Source of the DNA: Paragorgia papillata
Lineage: Eukaryota > Cnidaria > Anthozoa > Scleralcyonacea > Coralliidae
DNA: 64,000 nt
Assembly (NCBI GenBank): GCA_035771165.1
Contig: JAWNZC010000470.1
Location: 2,311,501 to 2,375,500, forward strand
Direction: 5' to 3'
Shown piece by piece: positions 37,301 to 42,339 of this stretch. A program made the position numbers and the translations under genes. Numbering within the stretch: position 1 is the first letter of the stretch; every line of letters begins with the position of its first letter. A model generated the notes under the pieces. That model made no database searches. It worked only from the letters and a program-made list of their open reading frames with translations, and was not told where the DNA came from.

Positions 37301-38725
37301 TTAAACATATTTGGTAGTTAAGTGCATGAATTTATTGACATATATTAATTTTAGTTGTAGTTTAAAGATAAAAACTCCCCGCTCACCTCACAGCCACCTA
37401 CTTTCTCATCACAGCCACCTACTCGAAATAATTCTGAAAGCCCTAAGCTAAGAGCTTTAAAGCCTAGGCATATACCCCATAAGGCATCCGTGAACAAATC
37501 GGTTTTCTTTTATGCATATCCACTTTCGAAAACATCATAGATTTTTCTTATCCACCCATTTGCAAAGATTCCAGTCTGGGCCAATACCAATGCAACTATC
37601 AATGGTAGTCATATGGGGGGGGGGGGGGGGGGGGTCGGGCAATGGGTGGTGTTTTGATCAAAACGCATGTCCCCAGGGTCAAGATTTTGACACTGAATTC
37701 TCCCCGAGGGTGGGGTACTTTGGTCAATTTTGATTGTAGCCAAGGAAGACTGGACATGAGTTTGTTGCTGCTAGCTTTCATTCTGCTGTCAAAATGGAGT
37801 CGTCACAAGAGCCTGACAGAGGTAATTTAAGCATATCCAACACCTTATTAAGTTTAATATATGCATCTGTTGATATTTATCAGTGCATCAGTGATGAAAT
37901 ATTTATAATTTCTTATCTTTTGATTCTTTTTTGCAAAATATTACTGTAAAAACTCATTGATCTTTTGAGATGTTGTTTGTTGACAAAATCTGTAGTCTGT
38001 GGAGAAATATATCATCTCACTTTTGGTTTATACATTTATTTACTTGTCATAGCACAGCTATAAATAGGGTGGGGAATTTGATAAATTTTGACATGGAATT
38101 TTGTCCCAAGGGAGTGGCATTTGAAAATTTGTAACGATAAAATGTCAAATCCCCACCTTTTGCCCAACCCACCCCACCCCCTCCCTTGGGACTAACATTA
38201 ATAGGTGCATAACTGTAGTCTGTACAGTACCTCTTCTGGTGGTGTTGTGTTTATAACTAGAACTAATGATGCAGGATCACAGTAAATTTTAAGAAAGTTT
38301 ATAAGAATATGATCAACTGAAATTCCCCTAAAAAATAAAGAAAGAAAGAAAAGAAAATTATAAATAATACACACACATTGATTCTGAGTCCTATGGGGCG
38401 AGTGCTGGGTTATATAAAGATCAGCGGTGCTGGGTACACGCAGCTCGTGTCACAACATTTTTATTTTAATGATATTTATAGATGCAACTTAAGCTTCGAG
38501 TGAGCACCTAATATCGATAATTCTCCACCTGAATTTCACTGTCCCACAAATTATAATTATTGTCTTGTACTCTCATCTCAGAAAACAATATCAAGATTTA
38601 AAGCAAACACGCAAGTAAAATAAATAATATTTCACATACTTAGCAGTGACAAATAAACCATCTTCATCTAAGAGTTCCACAAACATACTAGACTCGTATT
38701 CCAACAACGGAATTGTTTCCGCCAT
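2862..38725 (-). CDS. ERCC4: ERCC4/XPF, DNA repair endonuclease catalytic subunit (33 coding exons)
   Basis: XPF pairs with ERCC1 in the nucleus and cuts the damaged strand 5' of lesions in nucleotide excision repair; it also acts in crosslink repair. I built the model by matching translated pieces to the family and requiring GT-AG sites and closing phases. Exons, 5' to 3': 38725-38640, 38327-38231, 35823-35744, 34098-33976, 33587-33530, 32257-32145, 29295-29256, 28669-28556, 23740-23648, 23536-23481, 23104-23051, 22778-22709, 21519-21440, 21308-21277, 20311-20231, 19146-19085, 18700-18610, 17578-17532, 14958-14825, 14272-14227, 13596-13514, 12116-12023, 11625-11551, 10618-10556, 10095-9958, 9876-9790, 8429-8344, 8117-8030, 7541-7461, 6670-6611, 6126-6031, 4319-4276, 3009-2862. 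The total is 2700 nt, 899 residues plus TAA. There is no frameshift or internal stop. The least certain joins are exon 14 (32 nt), exon 18 and exon 20, which lie in poorly conserved linkers but fit in phase. Confidence 0.96.
3286..4171. mobile_element. Possible inverted-repeat element in ERCC4 intron 32
   Basis: A segment near 3286-3340 (GCATGGTGTATAGTG, then TCTGGTTTAATGTAAACCAG) is roughly inverted at 4124-4171 (TTACATCTTAAACCAGAG, then CACCATACACCATG). The interior has GACGACGTC-rich segments. The ends are imperfect and no clear target duplication was found. Confidence 0.35.
4456..5107. mobile_element. Fold-back MITE family B, copy 1 (intron 31)
   Basis: The left half, from GTTTGAGAGTCCAAAACACG, is inverted almost completely in the right half, which ends ACTGTATGGAGCCACC. 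The arms are about 310 bp each around a short A/T-rich centre near 4780. A transcript would form a very long hairpin. No protein is coded. Copies 2 and 3 are at 8982 and 52161. Confidence 0.85.
5487..5985. mobile_element. hAT-type MITE with 8-bp target duplication
   Basis: ATAAATAC flanks the element on both sides (5479-5486 and 5986-5993). The ends are CAGGGCCGTAGGAAG and TTCCTACCGCCATGA, imperfect inverted repeats with the CAG start usual for hAT elements. Internal GGGGGGTCCGGGGGCATGC is shared with the 3' end of the hAT element in intron 8 and with a fragment near 17420. Confidence 0.75.
6611..9876 (-). CDS. ERCC4: ERCC4 exons 26-30: nuclease domain
   Basis: Residues 671-804. Exon 26 has [20 protein letters not shown] (acidic D674, basic R676, E677). 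Exon 27 has the family active site GDX(n)ERKX(3)D: G701-D702, then V711-E712-R713-K714 and D718, all present. Exon 28 has [19 protein letters not shown], exon 29 the [11 protein letters not shown] strand-helix, and exon 30 [20 protein letters not shown]. The offset to human numbering is a constant 13 residues across the motif, which argues against lost or extra exons here. The protein should be catalytically competent. Confidence 0.97.
6725..6937. mobile_element. MITE in ERCC4 intron 29
   Basis: CAATGATCTCGTTCCCAGAG followed by CCCACGTTCCC is inverted at 6908-6937 (GGGAACGTGGGCTCTAGGAG). The arms are about 30 bp with few mismatches, and the inner ACTCTGGGATAAT is also inverted. A related fragment (CAACCTCGTTCCCAGGGTC) is at 40265. 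Confidence 0.7.
8532..8836. mobile_element. MITE family A, copy at 8.5 kb (intron 27 side of exon 27)
   Basis: It begins TTAGTATAAATACACAGGTG and has the inverse TGTGTATTTATACTAAAACA at the centre, followed by a second hairpin (GTGAATATCGGTGGATAATA..TATTCATCGATATTCACC) and the ending GGCGAATAATTGTTAAATA. The same layout recurs at 12272-12577 and 30409-30687, so the unit is real and dispersed. It lies 103 nt upstream of the exon 27 acceptor. Confidence 0.8.
8982..9645. mobile_element. Fold-back MITE family B, copy 2 (intron 26)
   Basis: Both termini are complete here: GGGGGCTCCATACAGTTTCT at the left and its inverse ending ACTGTATGGAGCCACCT at the right. The arms are near-complete inverses of about 310 bp, with one arm locally shortened near 9420. 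It is diverged from copy 1 by scattered substitutions. Confidence 0.85.
9958..13596 (-). CDS. ERCC4: ERCC4 exons 21-25: second helicase-like lobe
   Basis: Residues 520-670. Clear family segments are [12 protein letters not shown] (exon 21), [20 protein letters not shown] and [12 protein letters not shown] (exon 22), [20 protein letters not shown] (exon 23), [16 protein letters not shown] (exon 24) and [12 protein letters not shown] with STRKAGGRE (exon 25). Every intron in this block carries a recognisable repeat: the family A MITE and the perfect-TIR MITE in intron 21, the 668-bp element in intron 23 and the CAA/CAG tract in intron 24. Confidence 0.95.
10178..10508. repeat. Imperfect CAA/CAG trinucleotide tract (intron 24)
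   Basis: About 330 bp of mixed CAA, CAG and TAACAG triplets in phase. The long Leu/Cys or Ala/Val open frames on the minus strand over this stretch are translations of the repeat. Confidence 0.95.
10875..11542. mobile_element. hAT-like 668-bp element inserted at the exon 23 splice donor
   Basis: The inverted ends are CACTGACCTCTATATAACTG and its match ending ATATATATAGGTCAGTG, about 30 bp. ATTCTTAC is repeated exactly on both sides (10867-10874, 11543-11550). Read on the minus strand, the right copy is GTAAGAAT, the first eight bases of ERCC4 intron 23. The interior again carries an inverted CTAACAAGATGGC-type segment. No coding frame is credible. Confidence 0.88.
12272..12577. mobile_element. 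MITE family A, copy at 12.3 kb (intron 21)
   Basis: Same architecture as the copy at 8532: TTAGTATAAATACACA start, internal TGTGTATTTATACTAAAACA, second hairpin around AACCTCGACTTCGTCTCGGT, end CGGCGAATAACTGTTAAATA. It contains the ATTCAAAATGGCCGCCAGCC segment common to all three full copies. Confidence 0.82.
12906..13147. mobile_element. MITE with perfect 31-bp inverted repeats (intron 21)
   Basis: ATAGAGATCATATAAATACT opens a 31-bp arm (12906-12936) whose exact inverse closes the element (13117-13147). The interior has a further imperfect inverse around TTGGTTGGCAAA / TTTGCCAACCAA. The unit is 242 bp. Confidence 0.82.
14227..17578 (-). CDS. ERCC4: ERCC4 exons 18-20: basic linker
   Basis: Residues 444 to 519, a low-complexity linker rich in Lys, Arg, Ser and Asn. 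It includes [19 protein letters not shown] in exon 19, a likely nuclear localisation signal by composition, followed by TIDQFVEF, which corresponds to the human LTLTQMVGK stretch. Exon 20 (46 nt) has little homology and rests on splice sites and phase. Intron 18 contains the 15-bp satellite array and intron 19 the GAAC microsatellite. Confidence 0.85.
14429..14640. repeat. (GAAC)n tetranucleotide microsatellite (intron 19)
   Basis: About 52 units of GAAC/AACG with two CAAC variants at the same phase, near 14502 and 14566. The open frames over it on both strands (N-E-R-T; V-R-S-F) are repeat translations. Confidence 0.98.
15102..15290. repeat. TA dinucleotide followed by C/T-rich CTAC degenerate repeat
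   Basis: A short (TA)n run at about 15102-15117, then about 170 bp of CCCCTCC- and CCTACCTA-type sequence. No gene. Confidence 0.9.
15907..16024. mobile_element. Small MITE (CCCTTTCAC family)
   Basis: CCCTTTCACTCG at the left and CGTGAAAGG at the right, with internal CTGTCTAACGCCAGACGATT. A related unit is at 56578-56690 (CTCTTTCATACG..CATGAAAGGGTG) and a tandem pair at 20561-20771 shares the GTCTGGCGTTAGCCAGA core. Confidence 0.5.
16026..17344. mobile_element. Terminal-inverted-repeat element containing a 15-bp satellite (intron 18)
   Basis: The ends are inverted: left TTAGGCCTGCGCTAAATGTC + GCACAATA, right TATTGTGCGACGTTTAGCGC + AGGCCTTAA. Just inside both ends the sequence becomes CGAATTTAATTCAGA, which is one unit of the internal array. 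A separate hairpin element (16173-16322, arms containing ATGGCCGCCGAATTATTTTA and its inverse) sits in the left part. The whole lies downstream of ERCC4 exon 18. Confidence 0.8.
16503..17317. repeat. 15-bp tandem array, about 54 units
   Basis: The unit is GAATTAAATTCGTCT, in strict 15-bp register throughout (four units per 60 bases). Most variation is at two positions, giving CGTCTG, CGCCTG, CGTTTG or, once, CACCTG. Because 15 is a multiple of 3 the minus strand stays open as repeating D-E-F-N-S, but that frame has no other gene-like property. Confidence 0.98.
18291..18365. repeat. (TTAA)n-type AT-rich repeat (intron 17)
   Basis: Repeats of TTAATTAA with TTATAATTAATAAG variants; strongly self-complementary, no gene. 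Confidence 0.9.
18610..23740 (-). CDS. ERCC4: ERCC4 exons 9-17: end of first helicase-like lobe and central helical region
   Basis: Residues 238 to about 443. Recognisable pieces are [16 protein letters not shown] (exon 9), [12 protein letters not shown] (exon 10), [11 protein letters not shown] (exon 11), [20 protein letters not shown] (exon 15), [18 protein letters not shown] (exon 16) and [14 protein letters not shown] (exon 17). Exon 14 is 32 nt (21308-21277). It was found because exon 13 ends with two bases left over and exon 15 needs one incoming base; its [10 protein letters not shown] peptide satisfies both. A SINE lies 18 nt inside intron 15, right beside the exon 15 donor at 20230. 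Confidence 0.93.
19893..20212 (+). mobile_element. SINE with 5S rRNA-like head (intron 15)
   Basis: GTTAGTACTTGGATGGGTGA followed by CCG (about 19970-19992) matches the internal promoter (IE and C box) of 5S rRNA, and AGTTAAGCCCGG just before it matches the 5S A box. The first 45 bases (CACGGGTGGCGTGTGCTG..GCCTCTCACCAA) resemble the tRNA-like heads of other cnidarian SINEs instead, so the head may be composite. The body has GGTTCTCCGGTTTTCCTCCC, a core seen in coral SINEs (from memory). The tail is (GTAT)n. A 13-bp target duplication GTAACTATGGTAA flanks it (19880-19892, 20213-20225). It is antisense to ERCC4. Confidence 0.85.
20340..20503. mobile_element. Small Tc1-like MITE (TA ends)
   Basis: ATACAGTAGAACCCGTATTA at the left and GGTTTGACTGTATA at the right form imperfect inverted ends next to TA. 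The interior has GCGGACACCTCTTCTAAGCC. The larger segment from 62707 has a similar CAGTGAAACC end. Confidence 0.5.
20561..20771. repeat. Tandem pair of a 105-bp MITE unit
   Basis: GCACTTTGAGGCCTGGACCT..TTTCAAAGTG is repeated with about ten differences: copy 1 is 20561-20660, copy 2 about 20671-20771. Each unit has inverted ends (CACTTTGA / TCAAAGTG) and an inner palindrome GTCTGGCGTTAGCCAGA. Confidence 0.8.
21600..22665. mobile_element. MITE cluster, two related copies plus a nested unit (between exons 12 and 13)
   Basis: GGTTGCGTCTTACGCACGCT..GATTGGTCAATTACC (21613) recurs as GGATTGCGTCTTACGCATGC..GATTGGTCAGTTAACC (22388), each followed by a GTGACGTCACATTT-type stretch and CTGATGCAA. Between them, 21985-22165 carries an inverted-repeat piece (TGTGAGATTATC pairs, GTGGCGGAAA) that is also found reversed near 50915-51080. 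Boundaries are approximate. Confidence 0.55.
24522..25340. repeat. Left arm of 819-bp inverted repeat inside the hAT element
   Basis: It is the reverse complement of 26959-27777 with equal length and no indel that I can see, and only rare mismatches (for example GCCGGAAGTG against GCCGGCAGTG). It contains a second copy of the transposase exon 1 (ATG 24633 to the GTGAGT donor after 24862), the 353-nt intron and the first 125 nt of exon 2, then breaks off at 25340. Confidence 0.95.
25319..27666 (-). pseudogene. Truncated hAT transposase with OTU-like and TTF-type zinc-finger domains
   Basis: Exon 1 is 27666-27437, the intron (GTGAGT..ATAG) 27436-27084, and exon 2 is 27083-25319, with the stop at 25318-25316. 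The joined frame has 665 residues. Residues 77-244 look like an OTU-type cysteine protease: [15 protein letters not shown] with Cys84, and HFVPLV with His244. Residues about 350-470 carry a TTF-type zinc finger ([23 protein letters not shown]). Then comes a DUF4371-like hAT transposase core with [20 protein letters not shown]. The frame runs into the inverted arm at 25340 and ends after eight or nine foreign residues, so the C-terminal hAT dimerisation part is absent. It is unlikely to be an active transposase, but the OTU-like and DNA-binding parts are open. Confidence 0.85.
26959..27777. repeat. Right arm of the 819-bp inverted repeat
   Basis: This is the original 5' part of the hAT element in its native place, continuous with exon 2. 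It pairs with 24522-25340 across a 1618-bp spacer. Confidence 0.95.
27860..28064. mobile_element. TA-flanked MITE nested in the hAT element
   Basis: GCCTGGTACCCTGGCCCAAT at the left and its inverse with one mismatch at the right, flanked by TA on both sides. It splits a row of ACTTCCGACGTA motifs that flank it on both sides and may be subterminal transposase sites of the hAT. A degraded relative in the opposite orientation is at 40138-40258. Confidence 0.85.
28556..38725 (-). CDS. ERCC4: ERCC4 exons 1-8: N-terminal helicase-like domain
   Basis: Residues 1-237. The start ATG at 38725 opens a peptide reading [20 protein letters not shown], which lines up with the human N-terminus, so the start is well supported. 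Exons 2-6 carry the XPF signatures ending [13 protein letters not shown] (exon 2), [12 protein letters not shown] (exon 4), [17 protein letters not shown] (exon 5) and [13 protein letters not shown] (exon 6). In the family this domain is a degenerate SF2 helicase fold without working ATPase motifs; I see no Walker A motif here either. Exon 7 is only 40 nt. Introns run from about 310 nt (intron 1) to nearly 3 kb (intron 6); intron 8, which follows this block, is the one carrying the large hAT palindrome. Confidence 0.95.
29514..29648. mobile_element. Hairpin MITE (intron 6)
   Basis: Arms ATACACTCGAAAGCCATTTA + TTATCTGATTT and the inverse AAATCAGATAATAAACGGCT + TCTCGTGTAT, about 43 bp with a few mismatches and a 45-nt loop. 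Confidence 0.7.
30124..30250. mobile_element. MITE family C (intron 6)
   Basis: CAATAGACCTTTCCGCA at the left and TGCGGAAAGGTCTATTG at the right. The interior (GACAAACATTGGACATTAGC, AAAGATCACGTGATCCATTC) recurs at 38819-38944, 58350-58520 and 59990-60160. Confidence 0.8.
30409..30687. mobile_element. MITE family A, copy at 30.4 kb (intron 6)
   Basis: Starts TTAGTATAAATACACAGGTG and ends GCGAATAATTGTTAAATA like the copies at 8532 and 12272, but the central TTTATACTAAAACAATTATT segment is deleted. Confidence 0.8.
30700..32140. other. Intron 6 sequence without a recognised element
   Basis: AT-rich intronic DNA between the MITE at 30409 and exon 6. A block at 30755-30800 (GGTAAACTTCAAAGCGCCTA) recurs at 7725-7745, so part is old repeat. 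No gene seen. Confidence 0.5.
32459..33148 (+). mobile_element. Tc1-like element remnant with GCGATCGC-rich ends (intron 5)
   Basis: The inverted ends are CAGTACAGACG and GTCTGTACTG next to TA on both sides, with AGTTTGTCACG / GGTGACAAACC a little inside. The left subterminal region (32510-32690) is packed with AACGCGATCGCG-type motifs, and two more lie at the right near 33080-33110. It encodes only a helix-turn-helix fragment. Confidence 0.75.
32668..32955 (+). pseudogene. Tc1/mariner-like helix-turn-helix fragment
   Basis: A 95-residue frame. [20 protein letters not shown] followed by [20 protein letters not shown] has the spacing of the N-terminal HTH of Tc1-type transposases. The frame stops right after a basic stretch and no DDE catalytic domain follows before the right terminus, so this is either an internally deleted transposon or a stand-alone DNA-binding protein. 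Start codon uncertain; an in-frame Met at residue 29 (KMFDECTQ) is a better fit. Confidence 0.6.
34478..35737. mobile_element. Repeat family D, copy 1 (intron 3)
   Basis: It begins with a hairpin (TATAGCATGCTATCGGATAT..ATATCAGCTCATATCCTAC) and ends with a hairpin (AACAGTTATACCATTCGCTC..GAGCTCATGGTATAACTGTT). The central 700 bp (GAGGAAAAACAAGATGGCGG..CATTACGCATGG) is closely matched at 59230-60970. No coding frame is conserved. The right end abuts the exon 3 donor at 35743. A 345-bp unit (34558-34902) is inserted near its left end. Confidence 0.8.
34558..34902. mobile_element. MITE made of degenerate CTGTTACAAG-type repeats, nested in family D copy 1
   Basis: Present here but absent at the matching place in copy 2 (59236). 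The ends are CACACGTGAAAA and TTTTTACGTGTG, with AGCTGTTAC and GACAAGCTGTGAG just inside. The interior is a run of loosely repeated CAAGTTGTTACAAGGCTGTT motifs in both orientations. Confidence 0.75.
36678..36838. repeat. 43-bp minisatellite, about four units (intron 2)
   Basis: The unit is TTTTTCAAGTCCACACCAGA + GATCTCCACCAACACATTGACCA; three units are nearly identical and the last is partial. Confidence 0.95.
37615..37634. repeat. Poly-G run of about 20 bases (intron 2)
   Basis: An uninterrupted G homopolymer; length may be unreliable in the assembly. It starts a segment (GTCGGGCAATGGGTGG) with loose inverse similarity to 38155-38195. Confidence 0.9.
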
Positions 38726-38818
38726 ATTGGTTTTTGTTACCAATCCACAATTTTGGTGTAGCATGAAGTATTCAAGAAATGTTCCCAAGTGTTGCCGGCT
38801 CATGCAACTCTGAGCAAA

Positions 38819-38944
38819 CCACGTGAAGTGAATGGACCACGTGATCTTTCTTTCTGACGAATCTGATTGGCCAATGTCCAATTTGCAAGAGCCAATCAAA
38901 TCTCTCAACACGTTATTCACACACTTCATGCGGAAAGGTCTATT
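38819..38944. mobile_element. MITE family C fragment in the ERCC4 5' flank
   Basis: The right end GCGGAAAGGTCTATTA and inner CACGTGATCTTTCTTTCTGA and GATTGGCCAATGTCC match the copies at 30124 and 58350. The left terminus is lost. It lies 94-219 nt upstream of the ERCC4 ATG, so it is within the likely 5' UTR or core promoter and brings a CCAAT-like ATTGGCCAAT and two CACGTG motifs. Confidence 0.75.
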
Positions 38945-38959
38945 AGACACATTATTTTG

Positions 38960-39085
38960 GGGGATGAGTACAGAGGTGGATCTAGGATTGTAAAACGAGG
39001 TTGGCCGAGGGAAAAGCCTCTTTTAGGGAGTCCAAGCCATGCCTTCGCAAATTTTTGAGGTCTTGAGTGTCTGAAATGGCATTAC
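38960..39085. mobile_element. hAT end fragment
   Basis: CAGAGGTGGATCTAGGATT resembles the hAT end CAGGGGCGGATCCAGGA, and CTGAAATGGCATTACCT, about 100 bases in, matches the 3' terminus of the intron 8 element (CCTGAAATGGCATTTCCT). The other end was not found. Confidence 0.5.
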
Positions 39086-39295
39086 CTTATATTACAATTC
39101 ACAATCAACTATGTTTTTTTCAACTATAATTTTTTCTAGCTCAAATAGAGGGGTGGTTATGGAGCAGGCGTATTGCTGTCGCACTAGTCTCCTTCGCAGG
39201 CTTTTTTTAGGGCCTCCATAAGCCAATATAATTTGGTTCATTGTCTTGTGGTGACCAATCATTTAAACAATATAAACAATAAATTTAATATTAAG

Positions 39296-39520
39296 GCTAT
39301 GTCGAGACGTATCCAGATTTTTTTGAAAACGCAACTTGTTTGTCACGGATTGGCCTAATTCCATCCACACGTAAACGATAAAGTGGTTATCAAAAACGGA
39401 ACTTTTCGAAGACGGTCTTCAAATTGAAAACGCTGTTTTCCTGTTCTTGTGTGGACGCGGTTTTTTTTTAAAACGGATAAAGTTAAAAAAAGTTGCGCTT
39501 TCAAAAAAGCCTCCAGATTT
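39296..39520. mobile_element. MITE with AAACGC-rich inverted ends
   Basis: ACGTATCCAGATTTTTTTGA + AAACGCAACTT at the left and AAGTTGCGCTTTCAAAAAAG + CCTCCAGATTT at the right are imperfect inverses. Inside, CACACGTAAACG and GTGTGGACGCGG recall the pair at 49297-49566. Confidence 0.5.
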
Positions 39521-40137
39521 CGGGGGCTAAAGCTTTGATTGGTCAAGGTCACGGAATATACCCGTTTACGAAGGCCTGCAACGAACGCCTACGAAGGAGG
39601 CTCTTCTCTGGAAGTATAAATCAACCAGTTTATAGGCCCTATTATCAGGTTAAGTACTGTGTTTGCCTAAATTTCTTTTGTTTCCGTTATGCCATAGGCC
39701 ATATTGTGCACATATAGTAAAAACATAGGTACGCACAGCGTACATGCGTCTACAGGTACTGCGTGTTACACCGTGACCCTGATCATGAGAACGAGTTTAC
39801 TGGTCGATCAGTCGCTTGTCATATCACGTGCTTGGGCGACTGTCGCTCGACGAAACACAGTCAGAGACAGAAACATCCGTGCTGTTGACCCTGCTGTTGA
39901 CATAGCGCTACACGGTTCGGTAAACGCACCCTCGGAGTAGACGCAGAAATGAAGATGTCCAACAACAATGCGCGTGAATGGATTGCAACTAACGCACTTC
40001 GTTAAACTCAAAAAAGTAACTTCGGACAACAAACATAGATATTAGTTAGTTTCAGAAATTGCAGCTTGATGTTAGTAATAATTGTCAGTTGTTTGCTACA
40101 CAAACTGTGTTAGTTAGTAATACTCAATACCATAAAT

Positions 40138-40258
40138 CCCCTGATGACGATTGCAATTTCACGCATAGCCAATAAAAACGCGCGAAAATTTTAACCAATT
40201 GGAAAACAGAAGTCTTTGGTGGTTACACATGGCCCGTATTCTTTGATTGGGCCAGGCT
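40138..40258. mobile_element. Degraded relative of the 27860 MITE
   Basis: TGATGACGATTGCAATTTCA, ATAGCCAATAAAAACGCGCG and TATTCTTTGATTGGGCCAGG match the reverse strand of 27860-28064. The left part is missing. Confidence 0.65.
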
Positions 40259-40673
40259 AACAGTGCAACCTCGTTCCCAGGGTCTTTTTGTCGCGTCTTT
40301 ATCCCGTCCTACCAATTTCAAAATGGTCCTACGGCGGGCATTCACATTGGAGAATTATGAAATGAGAAGTTATGATCTAGAACTGACATTTATATAATGT
40401 ATATTAGAGTATTAGAATTATTTCCTATACTAGAGTATTAGGATAATGTGTAGGTCAAAGATACTACTAAGATAGTTTAAAATATGCGCAAACTGGACTG
40501 TCGGAAGAACTATATAGGCACTGCAATCAATTGATCACTCATTTACCCACTCAGCCTCAAGCGGACAAGTTCTGTACCTATCTATTCTGTGCTCTGACAC
40601 ACTGTTCTAGGCTCCATGAACAAAATATTTAACTCTTTTTTATCCGAACAAACCTTTAGTATTACCTTTTTTG

Positions 40674-41118
40674 CAGGGCCGTCATTAACAAATTTTCCGC
40701 CCCGGAGCAAATCATGATCACCACCCGGAAACTATCACCTCCCCGGCTCCCCCCGTTTCTGGAAGTGACTGATCTCAGTCATTCATGATTCATTCCTAGA
40801 AATGTATGGCCGCTATTGCGCTGTAGAAGTCGCAGGATTTATAGTTTTGTTTGAAACGTATTGTACAGTGTATAGTATATATTGTGTTATTTACAAAAAT
40901 TAAACTGCAAATCATAAAGGTGTAAATTAGAATCAAGAAAAAATTTCAGGTGATCTAACTCTAACTCGAGGGAAAGGAATCCGCTCGGTTCTCACATCTC
41001 ACGTTTAGTCAACCAAGGCATGGAAAAAGTACTGCCTTCTAAAATTTGCCGTCCCCAAACGCCCCAAAAATGTTCCGCCCCAGTGTAAGTGCCCCCTGCC
41101 CCCTTTAATCCGGCCCTG
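40674..41118. mobile_element. hAT-type MITE, 445 bp
   Basis: The ends are CAGGGCCGTCATTAA and TTAATCCGGCCCTG, inverted with one mismatch and a short gap. The flanks CTTTTTTG (40666) and CTTTTTTT (41119) are compatible with an 8-bp target duplication that has slipped in a T run. The interior is rich in CCCCGCCC-type sequence near the ends. Confidence 0.7.
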
Positions 41119-41363
41119 CTTTTTTTGTCGATCGTATAATACGCCAGACAATTTACCGGCTTTTTGTCGATCGTAAAAAACGCCAGACAATTTACCGGCT
41201 AATTGGCGAGGCGAAAGCGGTGGAGGCGCAAGAGCCTCTAGAAACAAGACACAGACAATTTTGTTCAACTCTGCATGCGCTGTATAGGAAATTTTTAAAG
41301 AAATTTTTCATTGTTGCCATTTGCCATACAATCAGTAAATTTGTTCAATATATTTTAGAAAGA

Positions 41364-41454
41364 AATTTATTCATTTATTCATTCATTCATTCATTCATTC
41401 ATTCATTCATTCATTCATTCATTCATTCATTCATTCATTCATTCATTCATTCAT
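41364..41454. repeat. (ATTC)n tetranucleotide microsatellite
   Basis: About 22 perfect units. Confidence 0.98.
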
Positions 41455-41765
41455 AAAAGCATATCGTCTGTACATTAATCTGAATAGATATAAAATAGAC
41501 CATGCAGTTTCTGTACTTGTGTACATATATCTTTGTGACGAGCCGCGCCGTTAGTTTTCGTCCAAACTGCCCAAGCAATCTTAATTAAAAAAAACATGGC
41601 GTCTATTTATTATTCTCGTTTGCACTATATACGGTATTTAGAGATATAAACGCAAGGTGGTGACGAAAGAAGTTTTTTTAATAAGTTTTATTTTATCATT
41701 TTCAATGAATCCATGCAATTACAGTAAATTTATTTACTTGAATTCAGCATATAACTGCATATTAA

Positions 41766-42329
41766 CTATTTTCCTTGTTTTATGCAACCTTTTAAAGTTC
41801 CAATTGCTCCCTGGATGCTAGGAATGGTAACTTTAATAAATGATGATTTGATCGTATGAAACACGCGCAACCAATCTAAGAAAGGAAGGTGACATACAGA
41901 TATTTCAGGAGCCGGAGACACATAGCACGGAGTGTGGGAATTAAATGAAAATGTTCTGATTTCTTGACATGTTGGTTCTTGAGACGAAGGATTCAACAAA
42001 GGTACCAAAGCCACTTGTAAGCATTTTCGTGTCGCGTCGACCCAGTTTTGTCCTTTCGTAGTAAATGAATTATACATCTTGTCATATTTTAAGCAAAAAT
42101 GTTCTGCAAAACGGATGGCGTAAGGAAATGGCGTTTGTTCACATTTGTAGCGTTTTTCCAAGCACTTTCTATACCAATCACAGTTCTCTCCAGACGGGGC
42201 AAAGCAATCGGCTGATAACTGGTCTTCAGCGTCTTCAGTTAAAGGTTTTCCACAAGATAAATAAATAAAAGCAAAACCTGTTAAAACCAGGAGTACATAA
42301 GCAAGAGGTGACTTGCTTGGTAGAAACAT
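41766..42329 (-). CDS. Small secreted cysteine-rich protein, single exon
   Basis: 187 residues. Residues 1 to about 26 form a signal peptide (SPLAYVLLVLTGFAFIYLSC). The mature part has ten cysteines in a helical-looking context: DCFAPSGENCDWYRKCLEKR, EHFCLKYDKMY, WVDATRKCLQVALVPLL and HTPCYV. The pattern C-x2-WY-x2-C followed by FC and RKCLQ resembles an uncharacterised secreted family I associate with cnidarians and other invertebrates (from memory); a stanniocalcin-like helical fold is possible but unproven. A TATATATA box is about 90 nt upstream (42420-42428) and AATAAA is 32 nt past the stop (41734-41729), so a complete short gene is likely. No enzyme motif is present. Confidence 0.8.
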   Translation of the reverse strand: MFLPSKSPLAYVLLVLTGFAFIYLSCGKPLTEDAEDQLSADCFAPSGENCDWYRKCLEKRYKCEQTPFPYAIRFAEHFCLKYDKMYNSFTTKGQNWVDATRKCLQVALVPLLNPSSQEPTCQEIRTFSFNSHTPCYVSPAPEISVCHLPFLDWLRVFHTIKSSFIKVTIPSIQGAIGTLKGCIKQGK

Positions 42330-42339
42330 ACTTCAGGAT

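Noticed and set aside
42065..42268. 67-residue plus-strand frame
   Set aside because: Antisense shadow of the secreted cysteine-rich protein gene.
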